Assembly: GCF_024662215.1 (NCBI RefSeq)
Contig: NZ_CP096115.1
Location: forward strand, 2,492,935-2,556,934
Reading direction: 5' to 3'
Source: Methanoplanus endosymbiosus
Lineage (GTDB): Archaea; Halobacteriota; Methanomicrobia; Methanomicrobiales; Methanomicrobiaceae
Length of the DNA: 64,000 nt
Positions 34,467 through 43,062 of the stretch are shown here, piece by piece. A program made the position numbers and the translations under genes. Each line of letters opens with the position of its first letter. Positions within the stretch are counted from its first letter, which is position 1. The notes beneath the pieces were generated by a model. The model was not told the origin of the DNA. It saw nothing but the letters and a program-made list of their open reading frames with translations, and made no database searches.

Positions 34467-35798
34467 ATGGAAAGAAAATTATTTGCGGCACTTGCAGCAG
34501 GGGTTCTGCTTATCTGTCTTGCTGTATTCGCAGGGTGCACAGGGACACCTGACGCAGGAGATGGTGCAGGTGATGGTGCCAAAGAGACGGCTAAACAGAC
34601 TCCAGTGCCACAGCCTACAACGGGCCCGGATGAGTCCGGTGCAGGAGAGTCAGAAAAGGCAGTTGCCAGTGCAGATAACATGTTTGCATTTGACCTTTAC
34701 AAGCAACTGACAGCAGGGGATAATCCGGATGAAAACATCTTCTTCTCGCCCTATTCCATCTCATCTGCCTTTGCACTTGTGTACGAGGGAGCAAAAGGTG
34801 GTACTGCGGATGAGATACAATCTGTATTCCACTTCCCTGAGGGGATTAAGGTTTTAAGAGATGGATTTCTGAGTATAAATTCCGGAATTAACGCCGGAGA
34901 TCCTGATTATGAACTGAGCGTTGCCAATGCACTCTGGGCCGAAGAGACATACTCTTTCCTGGATGATTACATCAAAACGGCGAAGGACTATTACTCGGCT
35001 GACACAACAAATCTTGACTTCATAAATCAGCCTGAAGAGTCAAGACTTACAATCAATAAGTGGGCAGAGGATGAGACCCATGATAAGATTAAGGACTTAA
35101 TCCCGCAGGGTATGATTGACCCACTTACAAGGCTTGTAATCACCAATGCAGTATATTTCAAAGGTGACTGGGTAAAGCAGTTTGATGTAAACAATACCCA
35201 TGAGGCCGCCTTCACAACCGCTTCCGGAAAGTCTGTAACGGTTGATATGATGCAGAGGACAGATGAGGACGCAGTATTTGGCTATATGGAAAACGATGAC
35301 CTTCAGATGCTTAAGATGCCGTATGACCATGATTCCGGCAGAGAACTTGCCATGTATGTAATCCTGCCAAAGGGTAATGATCTGAAAGCCGTTGAAGAGA
35401 ATCTTGATGCTGACAGACTCACAGAACTTAAAGGAGCCATTGCAGAAAAGGAAGTGAAGGTATTCTTCCCGAAGTTTAAACTCGAAACTGAGTACTCGCT
35501 CTCAAAAACCCTTGCTGCTATGGGAATGCCCGTAGCATTCTCGGATATGGCAGACTTTTCCGGTATGGACGGGACAAAGAGCCTCTCAATCAGCGATGTT
35601 ATCCATAAGGCATATGTTGACGTAAATGAGGAAGGCACCGAGGCAGCAGCTGCAACTGCGGTTGTGATGAGGCTTACAGCAGTGATGGATGAAGAACCTG
35701 TCCCGGTATTTTTAGCAGATCATCCGTTCATTTTTATGATTGAGGATACGGATGACGGCAATATTCTCTTTATGGGTAAAGTGTCAGATCCTGCCTGA
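34467..35798 (+). CDS. Serpin lipoprotein (putative serine or cysteine protease inhibitor)
   Basis: Serpin of about 443 aa on a lipoprotein signal (ERKLFAALAAGVLLICL, lipobox AVFAGC). The frame opens at 34356; I chose the ATG at 34467 because only then is the signal at the N-terminus. Serpin landmarks are NIFFSPYSISSAFALVYEGA, ITNAVYFKGDW and the C-terminal VFLADHPFIFMI. The hinge of the reactive loop, VNEEGTEAAAATAV, is of inhibitory type (small residues at P15-P9). By alignment with alpha-1-antitrypsin spacing, the P4-P1' residues are Met-Arg-Leu-Thr-Ala, so P1 would be Thr. That suggests an elastase- or subtilisin-like target rather than a trypsin-like one. It stands alone on the surface, facing outward. 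Confidence 0.9.
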   Translation: MERKLFAALAAGVLLICLAVFAGCTGTPDAGDGAGDGAKETAKQTPVPQPTTGPDESGAGESEKAVASADNMFAFDLYKQLTAGDNPDENIFFSPYSISSAFALVYEGAKGGTADEIQSVFHFPEGIKVLRDGFLSINSGINAGDPDYELSVANALWAEETYSFLDDYIKTAKDYYSADTTNLDFINQPEESRLTINKWAEDETHDKIKDLIPQGMIDPLTRLVITNAVYFKGDWVKQFDVNNTHEAAFTTASGKSVTVDMMQRTDEDAVFGYMENDDLQMLKMPYDHDSGRELAMYVILPKGNDLKAVEENLDADRLTELKGAIAEKEVKVFFPKFKLETEYSLSKTLAAMGMPVAFSDMADFSGMDGTKSLSISDVIHKAYVDVNEEGTEAAAATAVVMRLTAVMDEEPVPVFLADHPFIFMIEDTDDGNILFMGKVSDPA

Positions 35799-36121
35799 AA
35801 GAAGGAATAAATATTAATACTCTTTTTTTGTAAGTTATGTCTATTATATATTGATCTATATCCCGGGCTTGAATCACCTTCTGCATCCTAAGTCTATATT
35901 TCCGGATTTAGATTTATCTTCTGCCTTCTGAGTCAGCCTTCCCTGAATTAAGATATCATATGAGTGCGGGCATATGCAGCTATATTGTCTGAATTCTTCT
36001 GCATGTCTACAAATACTGCAAATTATATTCTCTGAAATTTTCACCTCAAAGCGGCATATTTCCGGGTGACAATACACTCATTTTTTGCCTTTAGGTGCAA
36101 ATATTATTCAGGTGAGATGGC
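35799..36121. other. Intergenic region between serpin and TPR genes
   Basis: About 320 nt. An ACTCTTTTTTT tract at 35819-35829 probably ends serpin transcription. The minus strand holds a possible small Cys-rich gene (35874-36077), listed separately. A GGTGAG ribosome-binding motif at 36111 serves the TPR gene. Confidence 0.45.
35874..36077 (-). CDS. Possible small Cys-rich (zinc-finger-like) protein
   Basis: A 67-codon frame from GTG at 36077. It has CX2C (IICSIC) and CICPH segments, plus Cys3 and Cys8, a spacing that could bind one zinc ion. An AAAGG motif lies about 12 nt upstream. No family is recognised and the frame is short, so it may be chance. Confidence 0.3.
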   Translation of the reverse strand: MYCHPEICRFEVKISENIICSICRHAEEFRQYSCICPHSYDILIQGRLTQKAEDKSKSGNIDLGCRR

Positions 36122-37381
36122 ATGGGCTTTTTAAGCAGAATTAATCCCCCGGAAGAGGCATTTGAGAAAGGAAACCGGATGTATGATTCCGGCAGGTACA
36201 AAGAGGCCTTAAAAGCATATGACTCCGTATCTGAAGATGAATATCCTGAAATACATTATTGCAGAGGCAATGCATATTACTGCCTCTCAATGTATGACAA
36301 GGCGACTGATTCATATAATAAGGCCGTTGCAATAACCCCCGGTGATGCTGATGCACATTACAACCGGGGAAATGCCCTGTATAAATTTGGCTGTCCTGAT
36401 GAAGCTATAGAGGCATATGATCTGGCAACCGGAATTGACGGCCGGCTTGCTGAAGCTTACAATAACAAAGGAAATATTCTGTTAAATTCCGGCAGGCATG
36501 AGGAGGCTCTTGTGGCATTTGAGAGTGCCATAGCCGCTGATATAAACTTTGCAGAAAGTTACAATAATAAAGGGCTTTCACTGTCTGCACTTGGACAGTA
36601 TGATGAAGCACTTTTAGCCTATAATAAAGCAATAAGCATTAAAACTGACTATTCAGAAGCATATTTTAATCGTGGAAATGCCTTTTTTGAGACCGGACGT
36701 TATGAGGATGCTCTGGATGCTTATAATAAAGCACTTGTAATTCTGCCTGATAATTCCGGATATCACAATAACAAAGCTCTCAGTCTCTTTGAGCTGGGCC
36801 GTTATGACAAAGCCCTTGCAGAATTTGATAAGGCTGCCGGTATAAGTCCGAAAGGTGCTGATCTCTGGTTTAATAAAGGATTTGCCTTAAATAAGCTGGA
36901 ACGCTACCCTGAGGCCCTTAAGGCGCTTGAGAATTCAGTCAGCCTGAGTCCGGATGATGCTGAAATACAGTATAATCTGGGATTTGCCTTACATGCACTT
37001 GGACGTTATGATGAGTCAGTTATTGCTCTGGACAGATCGGCTGCTATAGACTCCAAAAATCCGGAAGTACACTGTATAAGAGGGGTTGTTCTTACTGAAC
37101 TGGGCCGTTATGATGATGCAGTTTTGGCGTATGATATGGCAATAAGCATAAATCCGGATGATGCTTCTTTCTATTATCAGAAAGGCAATGCCATTGGAAA
37201 AACCGGCCGGTATGAAGAAGCAATTGAGATATATGATCAGGCAATTGCCTTAAAGCCTGATTATGCTGCTGCATATTCAAAGAAAGGAAAGGCCCTTGTT
37301 CACCTTGGCAGATATGACGCTGCCTCAGAGGTTTATGATATGGCAAAGAGAATTGAGCCGGATGTTGTTAAAGAGAAATAA
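36122..37381 (+). CDS. TPR-repeat protein
   Basis: Protein of 419 aa built almost wholly of about eleven to twelve 34-residue tetratricopeptide repeats. Each has the pattern ...A..YNKGN.L...GRYEEAL..YDKAI.I.P (for example NRGNALYKFGCPDEAIEAYD and YNNKGNILLNSGRHEEALVA). No signal or membrane helix is seen, so it is a cytoplasmic scaffold. Partners are unknown. A GGTGAG ribosome-binding motif precedes the ATG at 36122. Confidence 0.92.
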   Translation: MGFLSRINPPEEAFEKGNRMYDSGRYKEALKAYDSVSEDEYPEIHYCRGNAYYCLSMYDKATDSYNKAVAITPGDADAHYNRGNALYKFGCPDEAIEAYDLATGIDGRLAEAYNNKGNILLNSGRHEEALVAFESAIAADINFAESYNNKGLSLSALGQYDEALLAYNKAISIKTDYSEAYFNRGNAFFETGRYEDALDAYNKALVILPDNSGYHNNKALSLFELGRYDKALAEFDKAAGISPKGADLWFNKGFALNKLERYPEALKALENSVSLSPDDAEIQYNLGFALHALGRYDESVIALDRSAAIDSKNPEVHCIRGVVLTELGRYDDAVLAYDMAISINPDDASFYYQKGNAIGKTGRYEEAIEIYDQAIALKPDYAAAYSKKGKALVHLGRYDAASEVYDMAKRIEPDVVKEK

Positions 37382-37936
37382 CTGATTTCTGCTGATGTTT
37401 TCCGGATATGGCACAGAAGGATTTTTCAGTTGTATGAGAATATGAAACGGGCTGCCAAAGCTTAGTCAGCTGAAAAGGTAAGTGATCCAGAAGAATGGTC
37501 AGCCATCACCGGATTTTCAGACAGTGCCGCAACGGGGATGTTTGCAACATGCGGTATGTCTGCGTACAGTTTCAGGATGAAGTCTGCAAAGAGAAGAACT
37601 GATATAATCATATAAATGTTGATTTAAATGAATAATAGCCATTTTTTCTCTTTGTTTGCTGCAGAAAGAAAAAGCGGGGAAGCAGGTTATAATGAATAAC
37701 TGTTTTACCCTCTCTTCTGTGTTATCCGGGATCTGCTGCAAAATATTATTTTTGCCGGTATGAAATTCAAATACTCTTTCAGATCCAGCTTTGGCAGATT
37801 TAAACAGCTTTTTCTGATTGCAGTTCTCTGCTGAAAATACGCTGCCAACATGCTGCAAATCCGCAAATATGAACCATGATGAGATGGGTGGGAAGGGCAT
37901 AAACCGGAGGTATTTAAGAGTCATGCCATCTCCTCT
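37382..37936. other. Intergenic region before the primase-helicase 3' end
   Basis: About 555 nt. A 135-codon minus-strand frame (37517-37924) has no signal, motif or ribosome site and was not called. A short plus-strand stretch at about 37476-37615 reads like coding sequence but opens without a start; it could be decayed. No repeat or tRNA is seen. Confidence 0.4.
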
Positions 37937-40420
37937 TCAGTGATTTCTGGATATTGTATCCTGTCTGTTATTATTAATGTCCCCTCCGGAATTCCGCCCG
38001 TCACTATCAAGGGAGATATTGGGTGAAGTTATCCACTCACGGTAGGTCTGATAATTAAATGAGTACCTTCTGACCTTCTTTCGTGCAGTGCCAAATTCAC
38101 ATTCCTCAGGATATACCATCTCATCCAGTGATATGGCGGGGCACTTCTCTAAAAGCCCGGCATATTTCAGACCTCTTGCTGAATAACCATGAAATACTCT
38201 TCTGACCTGGTAATAGGAGAAGCCGAGCGCCTCCTGGATCATTCCGACTGTGACGAAGTTCCACTCCATCTTCTCCATAACTGCCAGCGTGTTGGCTTCG
38301 TTCTTTGTAAGGTTTGATGACATATCTCCGTTATCCCGGCTGATCTTTTTATAGAGTTTCAGGGCGGCATAAAAGTCCGACTCATCCGCATCAATATATT
38401 TCACATCCGGATCTTCCTTTGGGGTCTCCCTCTGCATTGAGAAGAGCAGGGCATGTGATTTTATCAGATCAAAGAGCATTGTTGGATTTCTCCGGTTGTG
38501 AACATCTGAAAATCTTATTCTCTCTGCAAATGGTATTCTGACATATACCTGCCTCTCTTTTAAGATACGCCAGATCTCCCTGCATACCGGGATGCCTTCG
38601 TGTTCGGCAGTTTCTGGTATGCCCTCAGCTTCACTTCTTTTAATGTGCTTAAGAACATCCTCATCCTGCCGGTGTGAATCGTCAATCCAGACGGTAAGCA
38701 TCCGGTTTAACACCTGATCATCACCGGCATCCTCAACTTTTGAGAGCCACCAGACACACCTCTCAGGAATTCTGCATATTTTCAGCTTTCTTTCGGTTGT
38801 GAGGGTCATATGTTCAATGCTTTCTGTGAAGTTTGAGGTGGAATTTTTAATTATCTCCTGGAAATCATCTGACAGGGCTGTGTCGTCAAACCAGAAGATG
38901 GTTCCTGCCTTTAGATTTGGGTTATAATAGAGGGCCTTGTCGCTTACAGTTCCGGAGAGTTTAAAATCCTCAGGTAAGAGTTTTAGCATTGTTTTGCAGG
39001 CATGGGTCTTGCCTTTCCCGGAATTTCCGGAGACAGATACATGAAGACCGCTTGTGTTATAAACCGACTGGGAGGCAACTGACATTGCCATACACTCGGC
39101 GACAACTCTGTCTCCTACGTGGTTCTTCTCAAAGGTGTCGAGGATGAATTTAAGCGGGTCGCCGTTTTTGAGAATTTCGATGGCGGAATTTTGGGCGGAG
39201 GTTGTGTCAATGTCATTTAATAATTTGTCATCCTGGTTGCTCTCGCTGTTTTCTTCGGGAATTATCTCCGGGAGTTTATCATTCCCGCCGGAAAGAGAGG
39301 ATATTGCTGTCTTCCGGTTGTCATTCTGCTCCTTAACCGTTTTCCTGCCGGGAGTCTTCTCTCCTTCATACATCGCCCGTAATTCCTGCCATCTCTGCCT
39401 GCCTGCACCGCAGGAATTGTGGTGGCATCCGGCAAATACTGCACCGTTTTCAAACTGAATAGCAAATGCCCCGTCCTTATGGGCTGAAGAGAACGGGCAT
39501 TCTTTGAGAATATACAGGGTTCCGCCCTGCCAGTGTTTCTCTGACCTGACTTTTATGTTATGTGCTGAAAGCCAGTCTGCAAGTGCTGTTTTTCTGCCCG
39601 GAAATTTAGCTGAATTTGTTCCATTCCCCTCCCTTATAATTTCTGAATTGCCGGCCGGCGGGATCTCCTTTTTGTTTCTGCCCGGAATTGCCTCTGCAAG
39701 TTTTATGAGAAGTTTTTTTGGGACGGTCTCCTGATTATCAGCGGCTGAAATTATGCCCGATCTCCGGTGGGGACGAATCTCTGTGCTGTCACCTTTCCGG
39801 GCGTGTGTCCCGTATAATTTCCAGATTCGTGAGGCGTTGTAATTGCCCTTATCAACAACTGCTTTTTCGTCTGAGAAGAGGGCATCAAGTGTTTCAAGGC
39901 AGTGTTTAATGAGGATAGTTGCATCACCGCTGTTTTTGAGGTCAATTCTGTACAGGAGGTGTGCACCGTTTCCGGAGTCGGCGGATATTGGTTCTGGAAA
40001 TCCCAGCTCACTTAAGAAAGCTGCAATTTTCTCTGCCATTTTAAGTGCATAGTTATGCTCATCATCTGAGGATGATACGCCTGACGGGCGGACGGGATCT
40101 ATATCCACCGGAAGAAAATGGCGTCTGATTATGTCGGCATCCGAGGTTGCTGCATCTTTTTTTGTGAGCTGCCTGATTCTGTCTGCTCTTCTTGAATATA
40201 GAACCGGGTTTACCTCGTTTAAGGTTACATAAATACCGTTTTCTCCGGATATGTCAAGTCTGAAGGCTTCGTCTGATAGCTTGTCATGGTTCTTAAAGTA
40301 GCCGCTGTATGTCTTGAAATCGGATAATGCCCTTAGTTCAACCACATCTTCCGGTAGGAAAAGAAGATTTATACTCTCCCTGATCTCCTCCTTTCTTCTC
40401 TTTGCATCCTCAAAGTTCAT
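37937..40420 (-). CDS. Primase-helicase fusion protein (AEP-type primase plus P-loop ATPase)
   Basis: Protein of 827 aa typical of plasmid, virus or integrated-element replication. The N-terminal third looks like an archaeo-eukaryotic primase: DxD motif in FLPVDIDPVRPSG (near residue 105), then SGNGAHLLYRI and WKLYGTHARKGD. A CHC2-like zinc finger follows (CPFSSAHKDGA...CHHNSCG, about 310-340). The C-terminal half has an ATPase with Walker A SGNSGKGKTHACKTML and Walker B TIFWFDDTA. A late helix-turn-helix-like region (VGMIQEALGFSYYQVRRVF) could bind DNA. A small basic ORF overlaps its start by ATGA. No integrase or other phage genes are in the window, so it may be a stranded remnant. Confidence 0.82.
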   Translation of the reverse strand: MNFEDAKRRKEEIRESINLLFLPEDVVELRALSDFKTYSGYFKNHDKLSDEAFRLDISGENGIYVTLNEVNPVLYSRRADRIRQLTKKDAATSDADIIRRHFLPVDIDPVRPSGVSSSDDEHNYALKMAEKIAAFLSELGFPEPISADSGNGAHLLYRIDLKNSGDATILIKHCLETLDALFSDEKAVVDKGNYNASRIWKLYGTHARKGDSTEIRPHRRSGIISAADNQETVPKKLLIKLAEAIPGRNKKEIPPAGNSEIIREGNGTNSAKFPGRKTALADWLSAHNIKVRSEKHWQGGTLYILKECPFSSAHKDGAFAIQFENGAVFAGCHHNSCGAGRQRWQELRAMYEGEKTPGRKTVKEQNDNRKTAISSLSGGNDKLPEIIPEENSESNQDDKLLNDIDTTSAQNSAIEILKNGDPLKFILDTFEKNHVGDRVVAECMAMSVASQSVYNTSGLHVSVSGNSGKGKTHACKTMLKLLPEDFKLSGTVSDKALYYNPNLKAGTIFWFDDTALSDDFQEIIKNSTSNFTESIEHMTLTTERKLKICRIPERCVWWLSKVEDAGDDQVLNRMLTVWIDDSHRQDEDVLKHIKRSEAEGIPETAEHEGIPVCREIWRILKERQVYVRIPFAERIRFSDVHNRRNPTMLFDLIKSHALLFSMQRETPKEDPDVKYIDADESDFYAALKLYKKISRDNGDMSSNLTKNEANTLAVMEKMEWNFVTVGMIQEALGFSYYQVRRVFHGYSARGLKYAGLLEKCPAISLDEMVYPEECEFGTARKKVRRYSFNYQTYREWITSPNISLDSDGRNSGGDINNNRQDTISRNH

Positions 40421-40707
40421 GCAGGCATCACCATTTTTTTGGAAATTGCAGCATTTTTTGGGAATTTAGCCCTGGAAATTTCTGTTGTGAAATTAGTAAT
40501 TGTTATATCAGTGTCCGGGTAATACCTGTTAGCAGTCTGGTGGAATTTCACTGTCCTAAGAGTTTTTTCCGGGCTGCTGTTTATCTTGTTAAAACCTTTT
40601 ATATTAATTCTGCATCTTCTGCTGATTTTTTTCTCCGGTTCTCTGTGTCTTTGATATTTTAATCTCATTTTATCACCGTTCTTCTGTCCGGCCTGTTTTG
40701 CCGTCAT
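40417..40707 (-). CDS. Small basic protein overlapping the primase-helicase start
   Basis: A 96-codon frame rich in Lys and Arg, without a recognised domain. Its stop overlaps the primase-helicase start as ATGA, the same coupling as elsewhere in the window, which is the main support. An internal Met14 (MRLKYQRHREPEKKISRR) is an alternative start. It may be a DNA-binding partner, but this is inference. Confidence 0.4.
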   Translation of the reverse strand: MTAKQAGQKNGDKMRLKYQRHREPEKKISRRCRINIKGFNKINSSPEKTLRTVKFHQTANRYYPDTDITITNFTTEISRAKFPKNAAISKKMVMPA

Positions 40708-40735
40708 TTTTTGGAAGTTGGGATCTGTGATTCGG

Positions 40736-40769
40736 GAATTTCCGGATTTTTAAGGATTTCCGGATTTTT
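40736..40769. repeat. Two direct repeats upstream of the primase-helicase operon
   Basis: GAATTTCCGGATTTTT (40736-40751) and GGATTTCCGGATTTTT (40754-40769) differ at one base, with an 18-nt period. They lie just upstream of the small basic ORF and primase. They could be iterons or operator sites; only two copies are seen. Confidence 0.4.
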
Positions 40770-41272
40770 TTGAGAGCCTAAGCTAATGTATTTTCAGTTG
40801 TCGTGGAAAATCTCTCTTCTCAGGTTCTCTTTATCAGATCCCGCCTGACGGTTTGGTGCCGGATTTAACAAAAAACATCTGGTATGATTATTATCAGGAG
40901 TTATCAGTTCTGTTTCCGGCAGAAGTTTTCCGCCCGGGTTTATCTTCCTTATTATGAGGTTAATAACAGGGTATATAATAACATTCGGGCGCAGGGTGAA
41001 TTAAAATCCTAAAAAATTGTATTTGGTGGATTTGTCTATTTAGCCGTTGCTTTACATTGTGACTCTCTTTGCAGGGCTGATATTTTCAGTTCCGTCTGAC
41101 TGTCCCGGTGGGCGCATGGTGGTTATAATTCCGGGCCGTTATTCTCTGTATTTATATTCGGAATATTGAGGTGCGGCAGTTTTTGTGGTGTTTTTAACAT
41201 CTGTCTGATATTTTTTCTGCTAATTATTCAGGCAGATCAAAAAAAAGGGAGGATTTTTGTTTAATGTATCGC

Positions 41273-41377
41273 TCAGCGTCTCTCATATTTTCTGTACATG
41301 TAATATACACTTCCTCCTGCAATTATCATGAGGGTTATTCCAAAAACACCAATCATTGAGCTTTCATTTATAATATG
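41273..41377 (-). pseudogene. Beheaded 3' end of a membrane-anchored protein gene
   Basis: On the minus strand a short frame reads NESSMIGVFGITLMIIAGG then SVYYMYRKYERR and stop (41273-41275). That is a typical membrane helix with a basic tail, as found at the C-terminus of surface proteins. The frame has no start and is closed by a TAG within the neighbouring palindromic element. The upstream part of the gene is absent on the other side of the element. Confidence 0.55.
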
Positions 41378-41418
41378 AGCGTAAAACCCCTTGGTCTTTA
41401 GCCAAGGGGATTTACGCT
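41378..41418. mobile_element. Palindromic mini-element related to the TnpB element left end
   Basis: A 41-nt palindrome. The outer arms are AGCGTAAA/TTTACGCT, the inner arms CCCCTTGG/CCAAGGGG, and the loop TCTTTAG. The inner arms and the ATTTACGCTAAA flank match the TnpB-element left end at 26001-26036; the loop is the reverse complement of the loop there. No tnpB or tnpA is attached. It abuts a beheaded gene. Confidence 0.65.
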
Positions 41419-41488
41419 AAAATTTTAAAATATCAGTCTTACACTGTCATCCTGTTGCACTTTTTTAATCAGGACCTTTGTGGCCCTG

Positions 41489-42037
41489 TCAGATGAGAAG
41501 TCCAAGCCCGTAAGAAACAGAATTGACAATTATGGCAATGGTCACGGCCTGATACAGCCTTATTTTAAGCATATACCAGATTATCACTGACTCCACAGCG
41601 GCAACAATAATCTCACCATTGACCGGGTACCATGACATATCAAGGTAAGGCGGCATTATAAACCAGAGATACGGCAGGGTCAGTGCCGTCATCATAATTC
41701 CGGTTGCAAAAATATCCAACCCGGAAATCCTCTCTTTCAGGTTTTCTTTAGCATTGGCATTAGCCTTAGTATTATGATTGTCCTTTCGGTCAGCTTTATT
41801 TTCATCTGTCTTCCGGTCTTTTTTTTGATTTGCATCTCCGGAGTCTGTGCAATTGTCCGCATAATCTCTGTATTCCCTGCATTCTCTCCCACTTCTCCTG
41901 TTAATTCTACTTTTTCTATTAATTATTCTCTTCAGGAGATCTGTTCTTTCTGCAATGCGGATTATAGCGTACATCAACGGGATTTCCACAATCCACGTAA
42001 AGATGAGTGATTCAAGAAACAAGGATTCGTAAGTCAT
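41489..42037 (-). CDS. Unrecognised multi-helix membrane protein with a charged central loop
   Basis: Protein of 182 aa. The N-terminal helix (LIFTWIVEIPLMYAIIRIA) is followed by a long hydrophilic stretch (about 35-105) rich in Asn, Asp, Lys and Arg, including NTKANANAKENLKERI. Three further helices follow (IFATGIMMTALTLPYLWFIM, IIVAAVESVIIWYMLKI, AVTIAIIVNSVSYGLGLLI). The helices look conserved in style, the loop low-complexity. I do not recognise a family. It lies alone before the Cys-rich array. Confidence 0.6.
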   Translation of the reverse strand: MTYESLFLESLIFTWIVEIPLMYAIIRIAERTDLLKRIINRKSRINRRSGRECREYRDYADNCTDSGDANQKKDRKTDENKADRKDNHNTKANANAKENLKERISGLDIFATGIMMTALTLPYLWFIMPPYLDMSWYPVNGEIIVAAVESVIIWYMLKIRLYQAVTIAIIVNSVSYGLGLLI

Positions 42038-42111
42038 ATGCAGACAGGTAAGTCGTTGTTAATCTGATCGTATAGATAGCCGGTTTGATTAATTCCATCT
42101 TTTGCGAAACA

Positions 42112-43062
42112 TTAGCCTGTCATGCCCAAAAATTTCAGAAAGACTGTAAAGAAACTGTCATTCGTATCATTCCGGAGATTTTGAGATGAAGCTATATTAT
42201 CAGCTGTTATATTTTTGCTATTCTCAGGTATTTTATCATTTTCTGTATCATGTTCAATTATATTGCCTTCTTCGTCTGTAGGAATGGTGTAGTGCAGGCT
42301 GCCTTCTTTTCTTATTGGCTGACCTTCCGGATTACAATAGTCTTCACATGGGACAGTTTTAAGTAAATCTGAACAGTTGAGATCAATACTGCGTACCTCC
42401 TCATTACATGCATAGTATTCTTCAGTCCGGATCATGGTTGTGTCATTCATTTCAAATGTTCTTGCACCTTCAGGATAAATCTTATTTTCATCATATTCTT
42501 CAAAATATTCTCTGCACGATTCAAATCCTTCAGATATTAGCCTTGATTGCTCTTTATTGCAGGCATCAGATTCCTCAGTCGTCATCAGGCACGGCCCGTA
42601 TTCTCCTGAATGGTAATCCCTGTAAACTTTGTATTCCAGGTAATTGCAGTCCGGATTTGGAATTTCACCTATATTTTCGATTGTAAATTCCACACCGCCG
42701 GCTTTTCCGCATAGTGTGCAGTGGTCAATTACCCTGTGATTATAGTAAAACGGCTCGTAGATGGAGTCCCCGTAATTATCTACTGTAGCTGAATATGAGA
42801 ATACTTCTGTCATATTATATGTTCCCGGTTCTCTTTTCTCATAATTTCCACTCAGATAATCTTTCCATTCCTGGGTTCTCACTTTGAGAATGTAGCCATA
42901 GCATTTTACGGTATAAGTAACTGACTCATTGTATGGTTCTCCGTCTTTCTCGAAGAAAATCTTAGTTTCGGTAGGCTGTGTTATGTCCGCAGATGCCGGT
43001 AAAGTGAGAACCGGGAGAATAAATCCCACCATCACCAGCGTTACTATTGCTTTGCTGTTCAT
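42112..43062 (-). CDS. Secreted Cys-rich array protein, copy 5
   Basis: Protein of 316 aa, last of five tandem paralogs. Signal peptide (IVTLVMVGFILPVLTLPASA) then the family core: FFEKDGEPYNESVTYTVKC, GTYNMTEVFSYSATVDNYGD and DHCTLCG. The C-terminal third has PCEDYCNPEG and GSLHYTIPTD. In this copy the late Cys of the family (CxLHYT) is replaced by Gly, and the C-terminal tail is more diverged (FFTVFLKFLGMTG). The start overlaps the previous copy's stop by ATGA. The function is unknown. The many Cys suggest a disulfide-rich exported domain. Confidence 0.8.
   Translation of the reverse strand: MNSKAIVTLVMVGFILPVLTLPASADITQPTETKIFFEKDGEPYNESVTYTVKCYGYILKVRTQEWKDYLSGNYEKREPGTYNMTEVFSYSATVDNYGDSIYEPFYYNHRVIDHCTLCGKAGGVEFTIENIGEIPNPDCNYLEYKVYRDYHSGEYGPCLMTTEESDACNKEQSRLISEGFESCREYFEEYDENKIYPEGARTFEMNDTTMIRTEEYYACNEEVRSIDLNCSDLLKTVPCEDYCNPEGQPIRKEGSLHYTIPTDEEGNIIEHDTENDKIPENSKNITADNIASSQNLRNDTNDSFFTVFLKFLGMTG

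Larger units (their letters stand above)
40708..41488. other. Intergenic region with iteron-like repeats, a gene relic and a palindromic element
   Basis: About 780 nt without an intact gene. It holds two 16-nt direct repeats (40736-40769), a beheaded gene end (41273-41377) and a palindromic mini-element (41378-41418), all listed separately. The middle part (40800-41260) shows nothing I can name. Confidence 0.5.

Noticed and set aside
37517-37924. 135-codon minus-strand frame
   Set aside because: No signal, no membrane helix, no domain and no ribosome-binding site; composition looks like translated non-coding DNA.
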